Source of the DNA: DATKMG01 sp035541995
GTDB taxonomy: Bacteria; Acidobacteriota; Terriglobia; Versatilivoradales; Versatilivoraceae
DNA length: 7,369 nucleotides
NCBI GenBank assembly: GCA_035541995.1
Contig: DATKMG010000572.1
Coordinates: 1 to 7,369, forward strand
Direction of reading: 5' to 3'
The notes beneath the pieces were generated by a model. That model searched no databases. It was not told where the DNA came from and saw only the letters and a list, made by a program, of their open reading frames with translations. The stretch's first letter is position 1, and every line of letters begins with the position of its first letter. Position numbers and translations under genes: made by a program. Below are positions 1-5,430 of the stretch, one piece after another.

Positions 1-731
1 GGATCGTCCACGATGAAAGCAGTGATGGTTTTTTGCCCGTGCGCGGCGAGGTCCTGAACGTAGTTTTCAAGCTGTTGCCAGTGCGTTTCCCCCCATAATG
101 GTAAGTGATTGACTCTGGCCACGGAAGACGGGTCCACTAGGATGTTCAGGTAGCAATGATAGCCCGAGGGTTCGGGGAGAATTACTGGCAGGACTTCCAG
201 CTTGATGTGAAAGACCTCCGAGTCTGCACCATCGTGTCTAAGCTCGAGCATTCCATTGTACTCGCCCGGTATCGCGTTTGCAGGGACTTTCCAGTCAATC
301 CAAATCCCCTGACTTTGATAGGGTCGCAGAGAGACCGAGGGAACTTCCCACAACGGATCGGGTGTGTATTGGCCATTTTCGTCGACCGGAATTAGGCCTG
401 GATAACGAGCCCTCATCGACCTGGAGGTGATCGTACTGCCCCCACTGGACGCGAGGCCTCCCATGCGCACGGAGAGCGACTGAATGGCCTTCGGGCTGCG
501 CACTCCCAGCTGAATGATCACCCACTCATTCCGGCAGGCCTGGGCTACAATCTGCCGTTTTGTCAGGTCGCGACCGAAGCTGTTGGGAAAGATTTTCTTG
601 TGTGGATCGGCAATCCAGGCCTGAAAGTTCTTCTCCCACTCCGGTTCGGGACGTCCGATCCACTGGGCGGAGACCGAGGTACTCAGACAAAGAATGCTCA
701 GAACAGTGGAGATGATCTTGGTGGGAGGCAT
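1..731 (-). CDS. Secreted GH123-like / DUF4091-type protein, N-terminal part (cut by window edge)
   Basis: An open frame of 243 complete codons runs from an ATG at 731 off the left edge with no stop. Residues 1-22 look like a Sec signal peptide: MPPTK, a hydrophobic stretch IISTVLSILCLSTS, then VSA before Q23. The Cys at 15 does not fit a lipobox. The mature part begins with a beta-rich region (about 60-180) that includes YPGLIPVDENGQYTPDPL (110-127). It continues into HCYLNILVDPSSVARVNHLP (192-211), then a helix, then GQKTITAFIVDDP at the edge. These segments match what I know of the N-terminal beta-sandwich and the start of the TIM barrel in GH123-like/DUF4091 proteins, some of which act on N-acetylgalactosaminides. 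The catalytic residues lie outside the window, so activity cannot be judged. An AAGGAAGG ribosome site lies about 10 nt upstream, and an in-frame TAA at 762-764 excludes an earlier start. It is the last gene of the same-strand series. Confidence 0.75.
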   Translation of the reverse strand, partial: MPPTKIISTVLSILCLSTSVSAQWIGRPEPEWEKNFQAWIADPHKKIFPNSFGRDLTKRQIVAQACRNEWVIIQLGVRSPKAIQSLSVRMGGLASSGGSTITSRSMRARYPGLIPVDENGQYTPDPLWEVPSVSLRPYQSQGIWIDWKVPANAIPGEYNGMLELRHDGADSEVFHIKLEVLPVILPEPSGYHCYLNILVDPSSVARVNHLPLWGETHWQQLENYVQDLAAHGQKTITAFIVDD

Positions 732-827
732 CTGGAATTCCCCTTCCTTGGTGTTGCTATTTAGTTTATAGCTCGTTCGAGGCTCGTAGGGATTGGCCAT
801 TTTCACAAAAGCGGACACCTTCTGGCC

Positions 828-865
828 CCCTCACCCCAGCCCCGCAGATGGGTTGGGGGAGAGGG
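828..865. repeat. C/G-rich hairpin of block A
   Basis: CCCTCACCCCAGCCC (828-842) pairs with GGGTTGGGGGAGAGGG (850-865) around a short loop, with one bulged base. A comparable C-rich arm and G-rich arm occupy the same relative place in the second block (2756-2818). Similar CCCTCACCCCAGCCC...GAGGG hairpins are familiar as dispersed intergenic repeats in many GC-rich bacterial genomes. Confidence 0.65.
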
Positions 866-887
866 TAAAAATTCGTGGATACGCCGA

Positions 888-975
888 CCCAGGGCGGCGG
901 CAGCGGGGACGGCGGTCCCGAGCTCCTGCCGCTGGCGGCGCCCTGGGCTATGGTCCAACGCCCCCGTTTGGGGGC
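888..975. repeat. Compound palindromic repeat, copy A
   Basis: CCCAGGGC at 888-895 pairs perfectly with GCCCTGGG at 940-947. The interval can pair further (GCGGCAG with CTGCCGC) into one long stem. GCTATGGTCCAA follows, then a second hairpin, GCCCCC (960-965), loop GTTT, GGGGGC (970-975). The second copy at 2840-2916 has the same architecture with different bases between its arms, which implies selection on or spread of a folded structure. Confidence 0.75.
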
Positions 976-986
976 TCTAGAAGGAA

Positions 987-1007
987 GAAGCGGCGTCCTG
1001 CCGCTTC
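987..1007 (-). terminator. Possible terminator hairpin downstream of the deacetylase-like gene
   Basis: GAAGCGGC (987-994), a 5-base loop, and GCCGCTTC (1000-1007) form a perfect 8-bp stem 36 nt past the stop codon at 1043. Read on the minus strand, the stem is followed by TTCCTTCTAG. This is pyrimidine-rich but not a clean T run, so intrinsic termination is possible rather than sure. A weaker 5-bp hairpin (1028-1042) directly abuts the stop codon. The stem may equally be one more part of repeat block A. Confidence 0.4.
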
Positions 1008-1042
1008 ACAAATGCCCAATCCCCAGTCGTCCCTTCAGGACG

Positions 1043-2632
1043 CTACATCACCACAGCCGGCTTGAGCGTCCAGGTTTGAAGTTTGCCGTCTCGGTAGAGC
1101 GTGTTCACCTCAGTATCCGGATTCATCAGCTCGCCTTCGACTGCCTTCATGAAGGCAATTCCGACGGGAGATGCTATTTTCGGCCAGGGGGGGATGCGGC
1201 GGAATCTTACCTCTGTCATCGTCGAGCCGGCACTCAGAGCCAAGCAGCTTTCGGCCAAGGCCCGGTAGAGGTGGTTGATTCCAACTCGTTGCCAAGGGTC
1301 CCCCAAGGTGGCAGGAAGCAGGCCAGTGGTAGTCGCATGTTCGAGGAGTTGACGAGCAAGCTGAACAAGGGCTCGATAATCGCATCCCTGCAGTTCAGGA
1401 ATCCAGATGGGATTCCGTGTCGGCCCCAGGACATCAGCGCGTGGTACATTTAGAGGGAGCTGGTTGTGGTCTGCATATGCTACCAGCCCATGTGCCAGCC
1501 CGACCAGAATCTCCGCAGGACTGAATCGTGGGTGAATCAGAATCTCATCGCTGGCAACGATCTGGCGAGCTGCATCGCCGAGTTCTTCACGAGTGATGAG
1601 AGTGGGTTGTTTCCCATATTTCTGTGCCAACTGGGGAACTGTCATCACGTTGAGTCGCGGGTCATTCCGAATCCAACGGACCAGGCGTCGGAAGTTGGCA
1701 AGCAGTTTCTCAACTTCTTCACGCGAGTATTGGGAAGGCCGGCCGTACGCCCCCCAACGTTCCCTGGGATAATTCACGCCATTGGGGCACCAGTAGTTAT
1801 CGATGAATTCCTTGAGTCTTAGCCGCTGGGGGTGAATGAGAAAGAGCGTGAGATAAGGCTGCCCCCCCGCTATGCAAGTATTGATATGCCGATCGATCTT
1901 GCGCAGGTGTGCCTCAAAAGCCTGGTCATCAGGATATTTCTCGTCGAATTCCTCCATATGACAGAGAATCGGCTTATTGTTGAGGGTGGGACTGTCCCAA
2001 GGCACGCCCAGCGCCCCCGCGTACCAACTCAAGTTGTAAAGGGGTGGTGCAGCCGGGCTCGCGTAAACATAAGGCAACCCCAGGATCGCAGCAGCTCGTT
2101 GCGAGTGCGGCGCGGCGAAAATATTATGAGTACTCAGTGAGACACAGGGTTTGCCAAACACATCGCGGATAATCTCGGTGCCTTCTCGTTCTCGCTTCAA
2201 GCATTCCGCGACACCCGCCTCCCAAGTCATTCCGGCCACATATTCGGGGACCTCCGGATGACGCGCGCTGCGAGTGTGGAGGCCGACTTCGTGGGGCCCC
2301 AGGCTATCGATGACGTCTTTTCTGCTGCGCTCCTTGAGGACCAGTGCCCGGTCCCCAATGACCATAAAGTTGGCCTGTAATTTTTCTTCTGTGAGGATTG
2401 TGGCGAGCTGCTTGATGCTGTCATCATTTCCTAATTCGGGAGGGCTGAAGATATCCTCAACATCCAAAAACAAGGCAGTGTCCAATTGACCCTTCTGCTT
2501 TCCTGCCGTCGAATCAACTCCTTGAAGCCGATTAGCAGTAGCTGCGTTTGCTGGAGCGAACCCTCCCCCTGAGGACACCGCGATAGCAGCCCCAGCTGAC
2601 GTCAGTAAGAATTGGCGACGATCGCATGACAT
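1043..2632 (-). CDS. Tat-exported polysaccharide-deacetylase-like protein with extra C-terminal half
   Basis: This is a 529-residue protein when started at the ATG at 2632. The start is chosen because MSCDRRQFLL puts a twin-arginine motif (R5, R6) at the N terminus, a hydrophobic run and an ANA|A cleavage site (28-30) follow, and AAGGGAG lies 7 nt upstream. A GTG at 2701 in the same frame would add 23 residues ahead of the Tat motif and lacks a ribosome site. Residues about 52-270 resemble the NodB/polysaccharide deacetylase barrel: LFLDVED (54-60) as the Asp motif, HTRSARHP (119-126) as the metal-His motif, and LFLIHPQRL (263-271) as a late His motif. Both Asp residues and all three His are present, but the spacing is non-canonical. 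WCPNGVNYPRERWG (281-294) follows. Residues about 340-529 match no domain I can name and contain two loosely similar helical segments (371-398 and 451-480). The likely role is cell-surface or extracellular glycan deacetylation. Substrate is unknown and loss of activity is possible. Confidence 0.72.
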   Translation of the reverse strand: MSCDRRQFLLTSAGAAIAVSSGGGFAPANAATANRLQGVDSTAGKQKGQLDTALFLDVEDIFSPPELGNDDSIKQLATILTEEKLQANFMVIGDRALVLKERSRKDVIDSLGPHEVGLHTRSARHPEVPEYVAGMTWEAGVAECLKREREGTEIIRDVFGKPCVSLSTHNIFAAPHSQRAAAILGLPYVYASPAAPPLYNLSWYAGALGVPWDSPTLNNKPILCHMEEFDEKYPDDQAFEAHLRKIDRHINTCIAGGQPYLTLFLIHPQRLRLKEFIDNYWCPNGVNYPRERWGAYGRPSQYSREEVEKLLANFRRLVRWIRNDPRLNVMTVPQLAQKYGKQPTLITREELGDAARQIVASDEILIHPRFSPAEILVGLAHGLVAYADHNQLPLNVPRADVLGPTRNPIWIPELQGCDYRALVQLARQLLEHATTTGLLPATLGDPWQRVGINHLYRALAESCLALSAGSTMTEVRFRRIPPWPKIASPVGIAFMKAVEGELMNPDTEVNTLYRDGKLQTWTLKPAVVM

Positions 2633-2639
2633 ACTTTTG

Positions 2640-2646
2640 CTCCCTT
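2640..2646 (-). promoter_or_regulatory. Ribosome binding site that decides the start of the deacetylase-like gene
   Basis: On the minus strand AAGGGAG ends 7 nt before the ATG at 2632. It supports that codon over the upstream GTG at 2701. Confidence 0.65.
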
Positions 2647-2755
2647 CATGAAATTCCCCCTTGGCAAACTGATCATGTCCCATATCTTTCGCGCGGGACA
2701 CAGGGGGTTCCCATTCAGATATCGAAACAGTTCGGCCGCACCCCCACTCCCCCAG

Positions 2756-2818
2756 CCCCTCGCCCCCGCCGTGGGACGGGGGACTGAGCCATCTGGCTTG
2801 GATGGCGGGGGCAAGGGG
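2756..2818. repeat. C/G-rich hairpin of block B
   Basis: CCCCTCGCCCCCGCC (2756-2770) pairs with GGCGGGGGCAAGGGG (2804-2818), 14 of 15 positions. Inside the loop, AGCC (2787-2790) and GGCT (2795-2798) form a second small stem. It holds the same place relative to the compound palindrome as the 828-865 hairpin does in block A. Confidence 0.65.
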
Positions 2819-2839
2819 TCAAACTAGATGCGACTCCGA

Positions 2840-2916
2840 CCCAGGGCGGCAGTCGCGCGTGACCGCCGTCACTCGCTCCTTTGCCCTGGGCTACATTCTC
2901 TAGCCCTTACAGGGCT
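2840..2916. repeat. Compound palindromic repeat, copy B
   Basis: CCCAGGGC (2840-2847) pairs with GCCCTGGG (2883-2890), with an inner GTGAC...GTCAC stem. CTACATTCTCT follows, then the hairpin AGCCCT (2902-2907), loop TAC, AGGGCT (2911-2916). The left edge CCGACCCAGGGCGGC is identical to that of copy A, and both copies share GCCCTGGGCTA after the large stem. Confidence 0.75.
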
Positions 2917-3051
2917 GAAAACACGCTACTGGAGCGGGTTCTCGACACCCCCTGTGTCCCGTGCACCCCCTTCAAAGTACACTTTTATCCGTGCTGGTGG
3001 CATGAAAACGCCCATGGTCACATTCATTCGAACCGAGTGCGTTACGTGGGA

Positions 3052-4320
3052 TCAAAGCCTAAACGGAATTTCGGGCCACCCGGTTGCTGATTCGATGGCA
3101 AGCAATCGATTATACTTTGCCAGCCGTTCAGATTGGGTGATCGAACCAATCTTGCACTGATCCGCCGCCCAACCCACAGCAAGGTCTGCAAGCCAATCGT
3201 CTTCCGTCTCTCCGCTTCGGGCACTCACGATTACTTTCCAACCGGCTGATCGCGCCACCTGACAGGCACTAGCCGCTTCAGTGAGGGTACCCACCTGGTT
3301 TACCTTCAGGAGCAGCGCATTGCAGGCTCGTACAGCTATTGCCCGGCCGATTCGGGCGGGATTCGTGCAGAGCAAGTCATCTCCGACCACAAGGGCCTTT
3401 GGTCTGGCCGCCTCATACAACTTGGGCCAGTGCGCCCAGTCGTCTTCGGCAAGACCGTCTTCCAAACTCACGATCGGGAACCGATTCATCCACCCTTGTA
3501 TGTTGTCAATCATCTGCGAGCTACTCAGATCCAGGTTGTCGATGTGATAAACCTCTCCGCGGTAGAAATGGGAAGCGGCAACATCCAATGCGAGCGCGAC
3601 GTCAGCACCGGCTCGGTATCCTGCCGCCTCGATGGCCTCCACGGCAGTCTGAATCATGGCTTCCACACTCTCGCAAGGAGGGGCAAGCCCCCCTTCGTCG
3701 GCTGTGAGCAGACGCATTCCGTATCGACGGAATACCAGGTCGGCTGCCGCCTGGTAGACGTCATATGCGGTCACAAGCGATTCATCGATGGACCTGGAAG
3801 AAATCGGGACAATCAGCACATCCTGAAGCGCAACCTGTTTGCCGGCATGTTTTCCGCCGCTGAAGAGGTTGATCGTCAGGCGTGGTAGAGTTTGCACTTC
3901 ATATCCGAGAATTGATGCGAAGTAAAGGTAAAGAGGAACATCACGCTCGGCTGCCAGAGCACGGGCAAAGGCGATCGAGACAGCCAGTATGGCATTGCCA
4001 CCCAGGCGCGATTTGTTCGGCGTGCCGTCCAGTCCGAGGAGGAAGGAGTCCAAGGCTTCCTGGTCCTCGAACTTCCGGTCGGCCACCGCATGTGCAATCT
4101 CTGCATTCACATTTGACACTGCCTTGCGACAACCCAGACCGTTATATCGTTTTGGGTTACCATCGCGCAGCTCGAGGCTTTCGGCCTTGCCGGTAGACGC
4201 GCCGGATGGAACTGAAGCGGTAGCCAAGGCGCCACTGCCCAGCCTGCAGGTGGCGATTATGGTGGGGCGGCCGCGGCTGTCCAAAATCTCTCTGGCCTTC
4301 AACTCAGCGATCGTGCTCAT
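3052..4320 (-). CDS. Divergent enolase paralogue (enolase superfamily)
   Basis: At 422 residues this is close to the usual enolase length, and it aligns end to end by eye: AREILDSRGRPT (9-20), VPSGASTG (37-44), LDGTPNKSRLGGNAIL (97-112), ADEGGLAP (207-214), SLEDGL (285-290), GDDLLCTN (313-320), LLLKVNQVGTLTEA (336-349), SERLAKYNRLLAIE (397-410). Enolase interconverts 2-phosphoglycerate and phosphoenolpyruvate in the cytoplasm. The metal ligands (D246, E287, D314) and the lysine/glutamate acid-base pair (K339, E209) are present, as are H158 and K390. Two normally fixed positions differ. The SHRSGETED motif reads SARSGETED (A367), losing an active-site His, and QEF reads QDV (D167). NIINGG has become NLFSGG. 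It is therefore unlikely to be the housekeeping enolase and may act on another phosphorylated or phosphonate-like substrate. One precedent is the enolase homologue that serves as carboxyphosphonoenolpyruvate synthase in bialaphos synthesis. The start codon overlaps the kinase stop by 4 nt, implying translational coupling. Confidence 0.85.
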   Translation of the reverse strand: MSTIAELKAREILDSRGRPTIIATCRLGSGALATASVPSGASTGKAESLELRDGNPKRYNGLGCRKAVSNVNAEIAHAVADRKFEDQEALDSFLLGLDGTPNKSRLGGNAILAVSIAFARALAAERDVPLYLYFASILGYEVQTLPRLTINLFSGGKHAGKQVALQDVLIVPISSRSIDESLVTAYDVYQAAADLVFRRYGMRLLTADEGGLAPPCESVEAMIQTAVEAIEAAGYRAGADVALALDVAASHFYRGEVYHIDNLDLSSSQMIDNIQGWMNRFPIVSLEDGLAEDDWAHWPKLYEAARPKALVVGDDLLCTNPARIGRAIAVRACNALLLKVNQVGTLTEAASACQVARSAGWKVIVSARSGETEDDWLADLAVGWAADQCKIGSITQSERLAKYNRLLAIESATGWPEIPFRL

Positions 4321-5303
4321 ATCAATTCCAGAAACTGGGCGATCAGCCCTTCAAGACTCCGTGGAGGATCGGCCATTAACGTGGTAACTGCATTACGTTG
4401 TCGGCGGCGTTCGTCGTCGTCGAGGTACTCCAACTGGGAGCGCCCTGCCACCCGCGCCAGCAGGCATCCCAGCGTGTGCCGGACACACGGCATCACTTCA
4501 GCCATTCCCCCTTTGTGCGCATAAGTGCGGAAATAACCGTGCGCAGCGGCAGCGATGTCTTGCCGGACACTCGGCAGATGGTGTGCTTTACTCAATAAAT
4601 GTGCCATTGAGAAACCGATGTCAAAAGCCGGGTCGCCGCAGTGTATCACTTCATGGTCAAGCAACACCAACCTGCCTTGGTAAATAAGAATGTTCTTCGG
4701 GCTGTAGTCGCCATGAACCAGCGTCAACTGCCGACTCCGCGTCTCTTCGACGAGTCCCATCAGGAACGAATGTGCGGCGGGAATTCTTGCTGCTGTAACA
4801 AGGTAGTACGGCTCGATTCGGAGCGATTCGAAGAACGAACGATCAGCGAACCCATCGCAGTATTGGTGAGCCGTGCCGCCGTGGTGAATCGCAGCCAGCA
4901 GTTCCGCGAATTGCTGGAAATGGCTTGTTTCGACGCGCCCGGACAAAAGAACACTCTTCCAGTTCTCATGCGGTTCGGGAACGGCACCCATAGCCAGGAG
5001 AGATTCGGACTGGTCTAGGAAGACCAGCGGTGTGATCGTACCTCGAGGGGCAATCTGTGCCAGAACTCGCATGCCCTCGGCCTCCCGAACGATTCTTGCG
5101 GGGCTGCAGAACCATTCATCAGGCACTCGAAGCTTGGGAAGCGCCTGTTTCAGTACCCATGAGGCCTTACCTGGCCGCTGGACCAGGATTGCCCGGTTCG
5201 AAACTCCGCCTGGCAACACTCGGAATCGCGGAATTTCACTCGGCTGGATTCGGCCGGTCCTCCTCAGATAGGCAAGCAGCTCTTGAGGGTTCTCGATGTC
5301 CAC
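4317..5303 (-). CDS. Aminoglycoside phosphotransferase-fold small-molecule kinase
   Basis: This 328-residue protein is of normal length for the APH/choline kinase/methylthioribose kinase superfamily. Visible landmarks are a glycine-rich loop LPGGVSNRAILV (30-41), the probable ATP-binding lysine in VLKQ (K52), a helix glutamate in VREAEG (E74), the catalytic loop VHGDYSPKNILI (196-207; D199, N204), the metal site LLDHEV (D216) and GDPAFDIGF (223-231). These indicate ATP-dependent phosphorylation of a hydroxyl on a small molecule. The D-x-E form of the metal site is also seen in methylthioribose kinase, but I would not assign that function. The start is GTG at 5303: the frame closes upstream at a TAG in the neighbouring inverted repeat (5334-5336) and no ATG intervenes. 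Its stop overlaps the enolase-like start (ATGA), so the two are probably partners in one pathway. It is unlikely to be an antibiotic-resistance gene in this setting. Confidence 0.82.
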   Translation of the reverse strand: MDIENPQELLAYLRRTGRIQPSEIPRFRVLPGGVSNRAILVQRPGKASWVLKQALPKLRVPDEWFCSPARIVREAEGMRVLAQIAPRGTITPLVFLDQSESLLAMGAVPEPHENWKSVLLSGRVETSHFQQFAELLAAIHHGGTAHQYCDGFADRSFFESLRIEPYYLVTAARIPAAHSFLMGLVEETRSRQLTLVHGDYSPKNILIYQGRLVLLDHEVIHCGDPAFDIGFSMAHLLSKAHHLPSVRQDIAAAAHGYFRTYAHKGGMAEVMPCVRHTLGCLLARVAGRSQLEYLDDDERRRQRNAVTTLMADPPRSLEGLIAQFLELI

Positions 5304-5330
5304 GTAGCCAGTGTCCCCCGATCGACCGAT

Positions 5331-5430
5331 TAGCTAGTTTCTGTGGCAAAACTCGGCAAGAAGGCTCCCCTCCTCAGCCGAGGAGGGGAATTTTTATGCA
5401 GCCCTGCAGTGTCGCGACAGAAACTAGCTA
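5331..5430. mobile_element. MITE-like element with 14-bp perfect terminal inverted repeats
   Basis: TAGCTAGTTTCTGT (5331-5344) is exactly inverted at 5417-5430 (ACAGAAACTAGCTA). The 100-bp element has no coding capacity, contains a 9-bp hairpin (5367-5388) and carries the palindrome TGTCGCGACA (5410-5419) beside its right arm. Both ends begin with TA. It could therefore be read as a 96-bp element with GCTAG... ends flanked by a TA duplication, as made by IS630/Tc1-type transposases. That family link is inference. It fills most of the gap between the methyltransferase-like and kinase genes. Its right end supplies the stop codon of the former (5428-5430), and its left end stops the kinase frame upstream of its GTG. 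Confidence 0.6.
5367..5396 (+). terminator. Terminator-like hairpin, oriented against the genes
   Basis: CCCCTCCTC (5367-5375), loop AGCC and GAGGAGGGG (5380-5388) are followed by AATTTTTAT. Stem plus T tract fit a rho-independent terminator on the plus strand, where no gene is present. On the minus strand there is no T run after the stem, so it should not separate the genes on either side. It may block antisense transcription, or simply be the core fold of the MITE-like element. Confidence 0.4.

Larger units (their letters stand above)
732..1042. other. Intergenic repeat block A (no gene)
   Basis: No credible gene lies here; the open frames across it are by-products of GC-rich palindromes and overlap a real gene on the other strand. 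From left to right it holds a possible leader of the secreted gene (732-790), a C/G-rich hairpin (828-865), a compound stem-loop (888-975), an 8-bp hairpin (987-1007) and a short hairpin directly after the upstream gene's stop (1028-1042). GGGATTGG and the bases after it (789-814) recur inverted at 1001-1023 with one mismatch and a small gap, so the repeat part is framed by imperfect inverted repeats. Confidence 0.7.
2694..2961. repeat. 15-bp perfect inverted repeat framing block B
   Basis: CGGGACACAGGGGGT at 2694-2708 is the exact reverse complement of ACCCCCTGTGTCCCG at 2947-2961. The 268-bp interval encloses all the palindromes of block B. The layout resembles terminal inverted repeats of a small non-autonomous element. 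No flanking target duplication was recognised, so mobility is only a possibility. Confidence 0.6.
2633..3051. other. Intergenic repeat block B (no gene)
   Basis: This stretch of about 420 bases between the enolase-like stop and the Tat protein start has no credible gene. It contains a C/G-rich hairpin (2756-2818), the second compound palindrome (2840-2916) and a 15-bp perfect inverted repeat framing both (2694-2708 and 2947-2961). About 90 bases next to the enolase-like stop (2962-3051) show no feature I can name. No convincing promoter for the downstream gene was found. The repeats may separate the enolase-like unit from the next transcript. Confidence 0.7.

Noticed and set aside
765..770. 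TATAAA on the minus strand as a -10 box for the GH123-like gene
   Set aside because: Its position before the start is reasonable, but no -35-like hexamer lies 16-18 nt upstream, so it is not called.
793..1453. Plus-strand open frames of 90 and 192 codons
   Set aside because: They cross the palindromic block and run antisense through the Tat protein gene. Their translations are low-complexity and resemble no family.
2633..2701. 23-residue N-terminal extension of the Tat protein from a GTG at 2701
   Set aside because: It would place the twin-arginine motif 28 residues in, has no ribosome site, and starts inside the inverted repeat. The ATG at 2632 has a good AAGGGAG and gives a normal Tat signal.
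732..3051. Repeats considered as a CRISPR array or tRNA/rRNA remnants
   Set aside because: There are only two copies, 1.9 kb apart, with differing interiors and self-complementary arms. There are no regular spacers and no cloverleaf or conserved rRNA segment.
2828..3160. Plus-strand open frames of 110 and 69 codons in block B
   Set aside because: They translate hairpin arms and run into the enolase-like gene antisense. No ribosome site or recognisable motif was seen.
4317..5303. Kinase as an aminoglycoside-resistance gene
   Set aside because: Its coupling to the enolase-like gene and the lack of any resistance or integron context make a metabolic kinase far likelier.
5367..5396. Hairpin as terminator of the URO-D-like transcript
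   Set aside because: The T tract follows the stem only on the plus strand; on the minus strand, where the genes lie, the bases after the stem are mixed.
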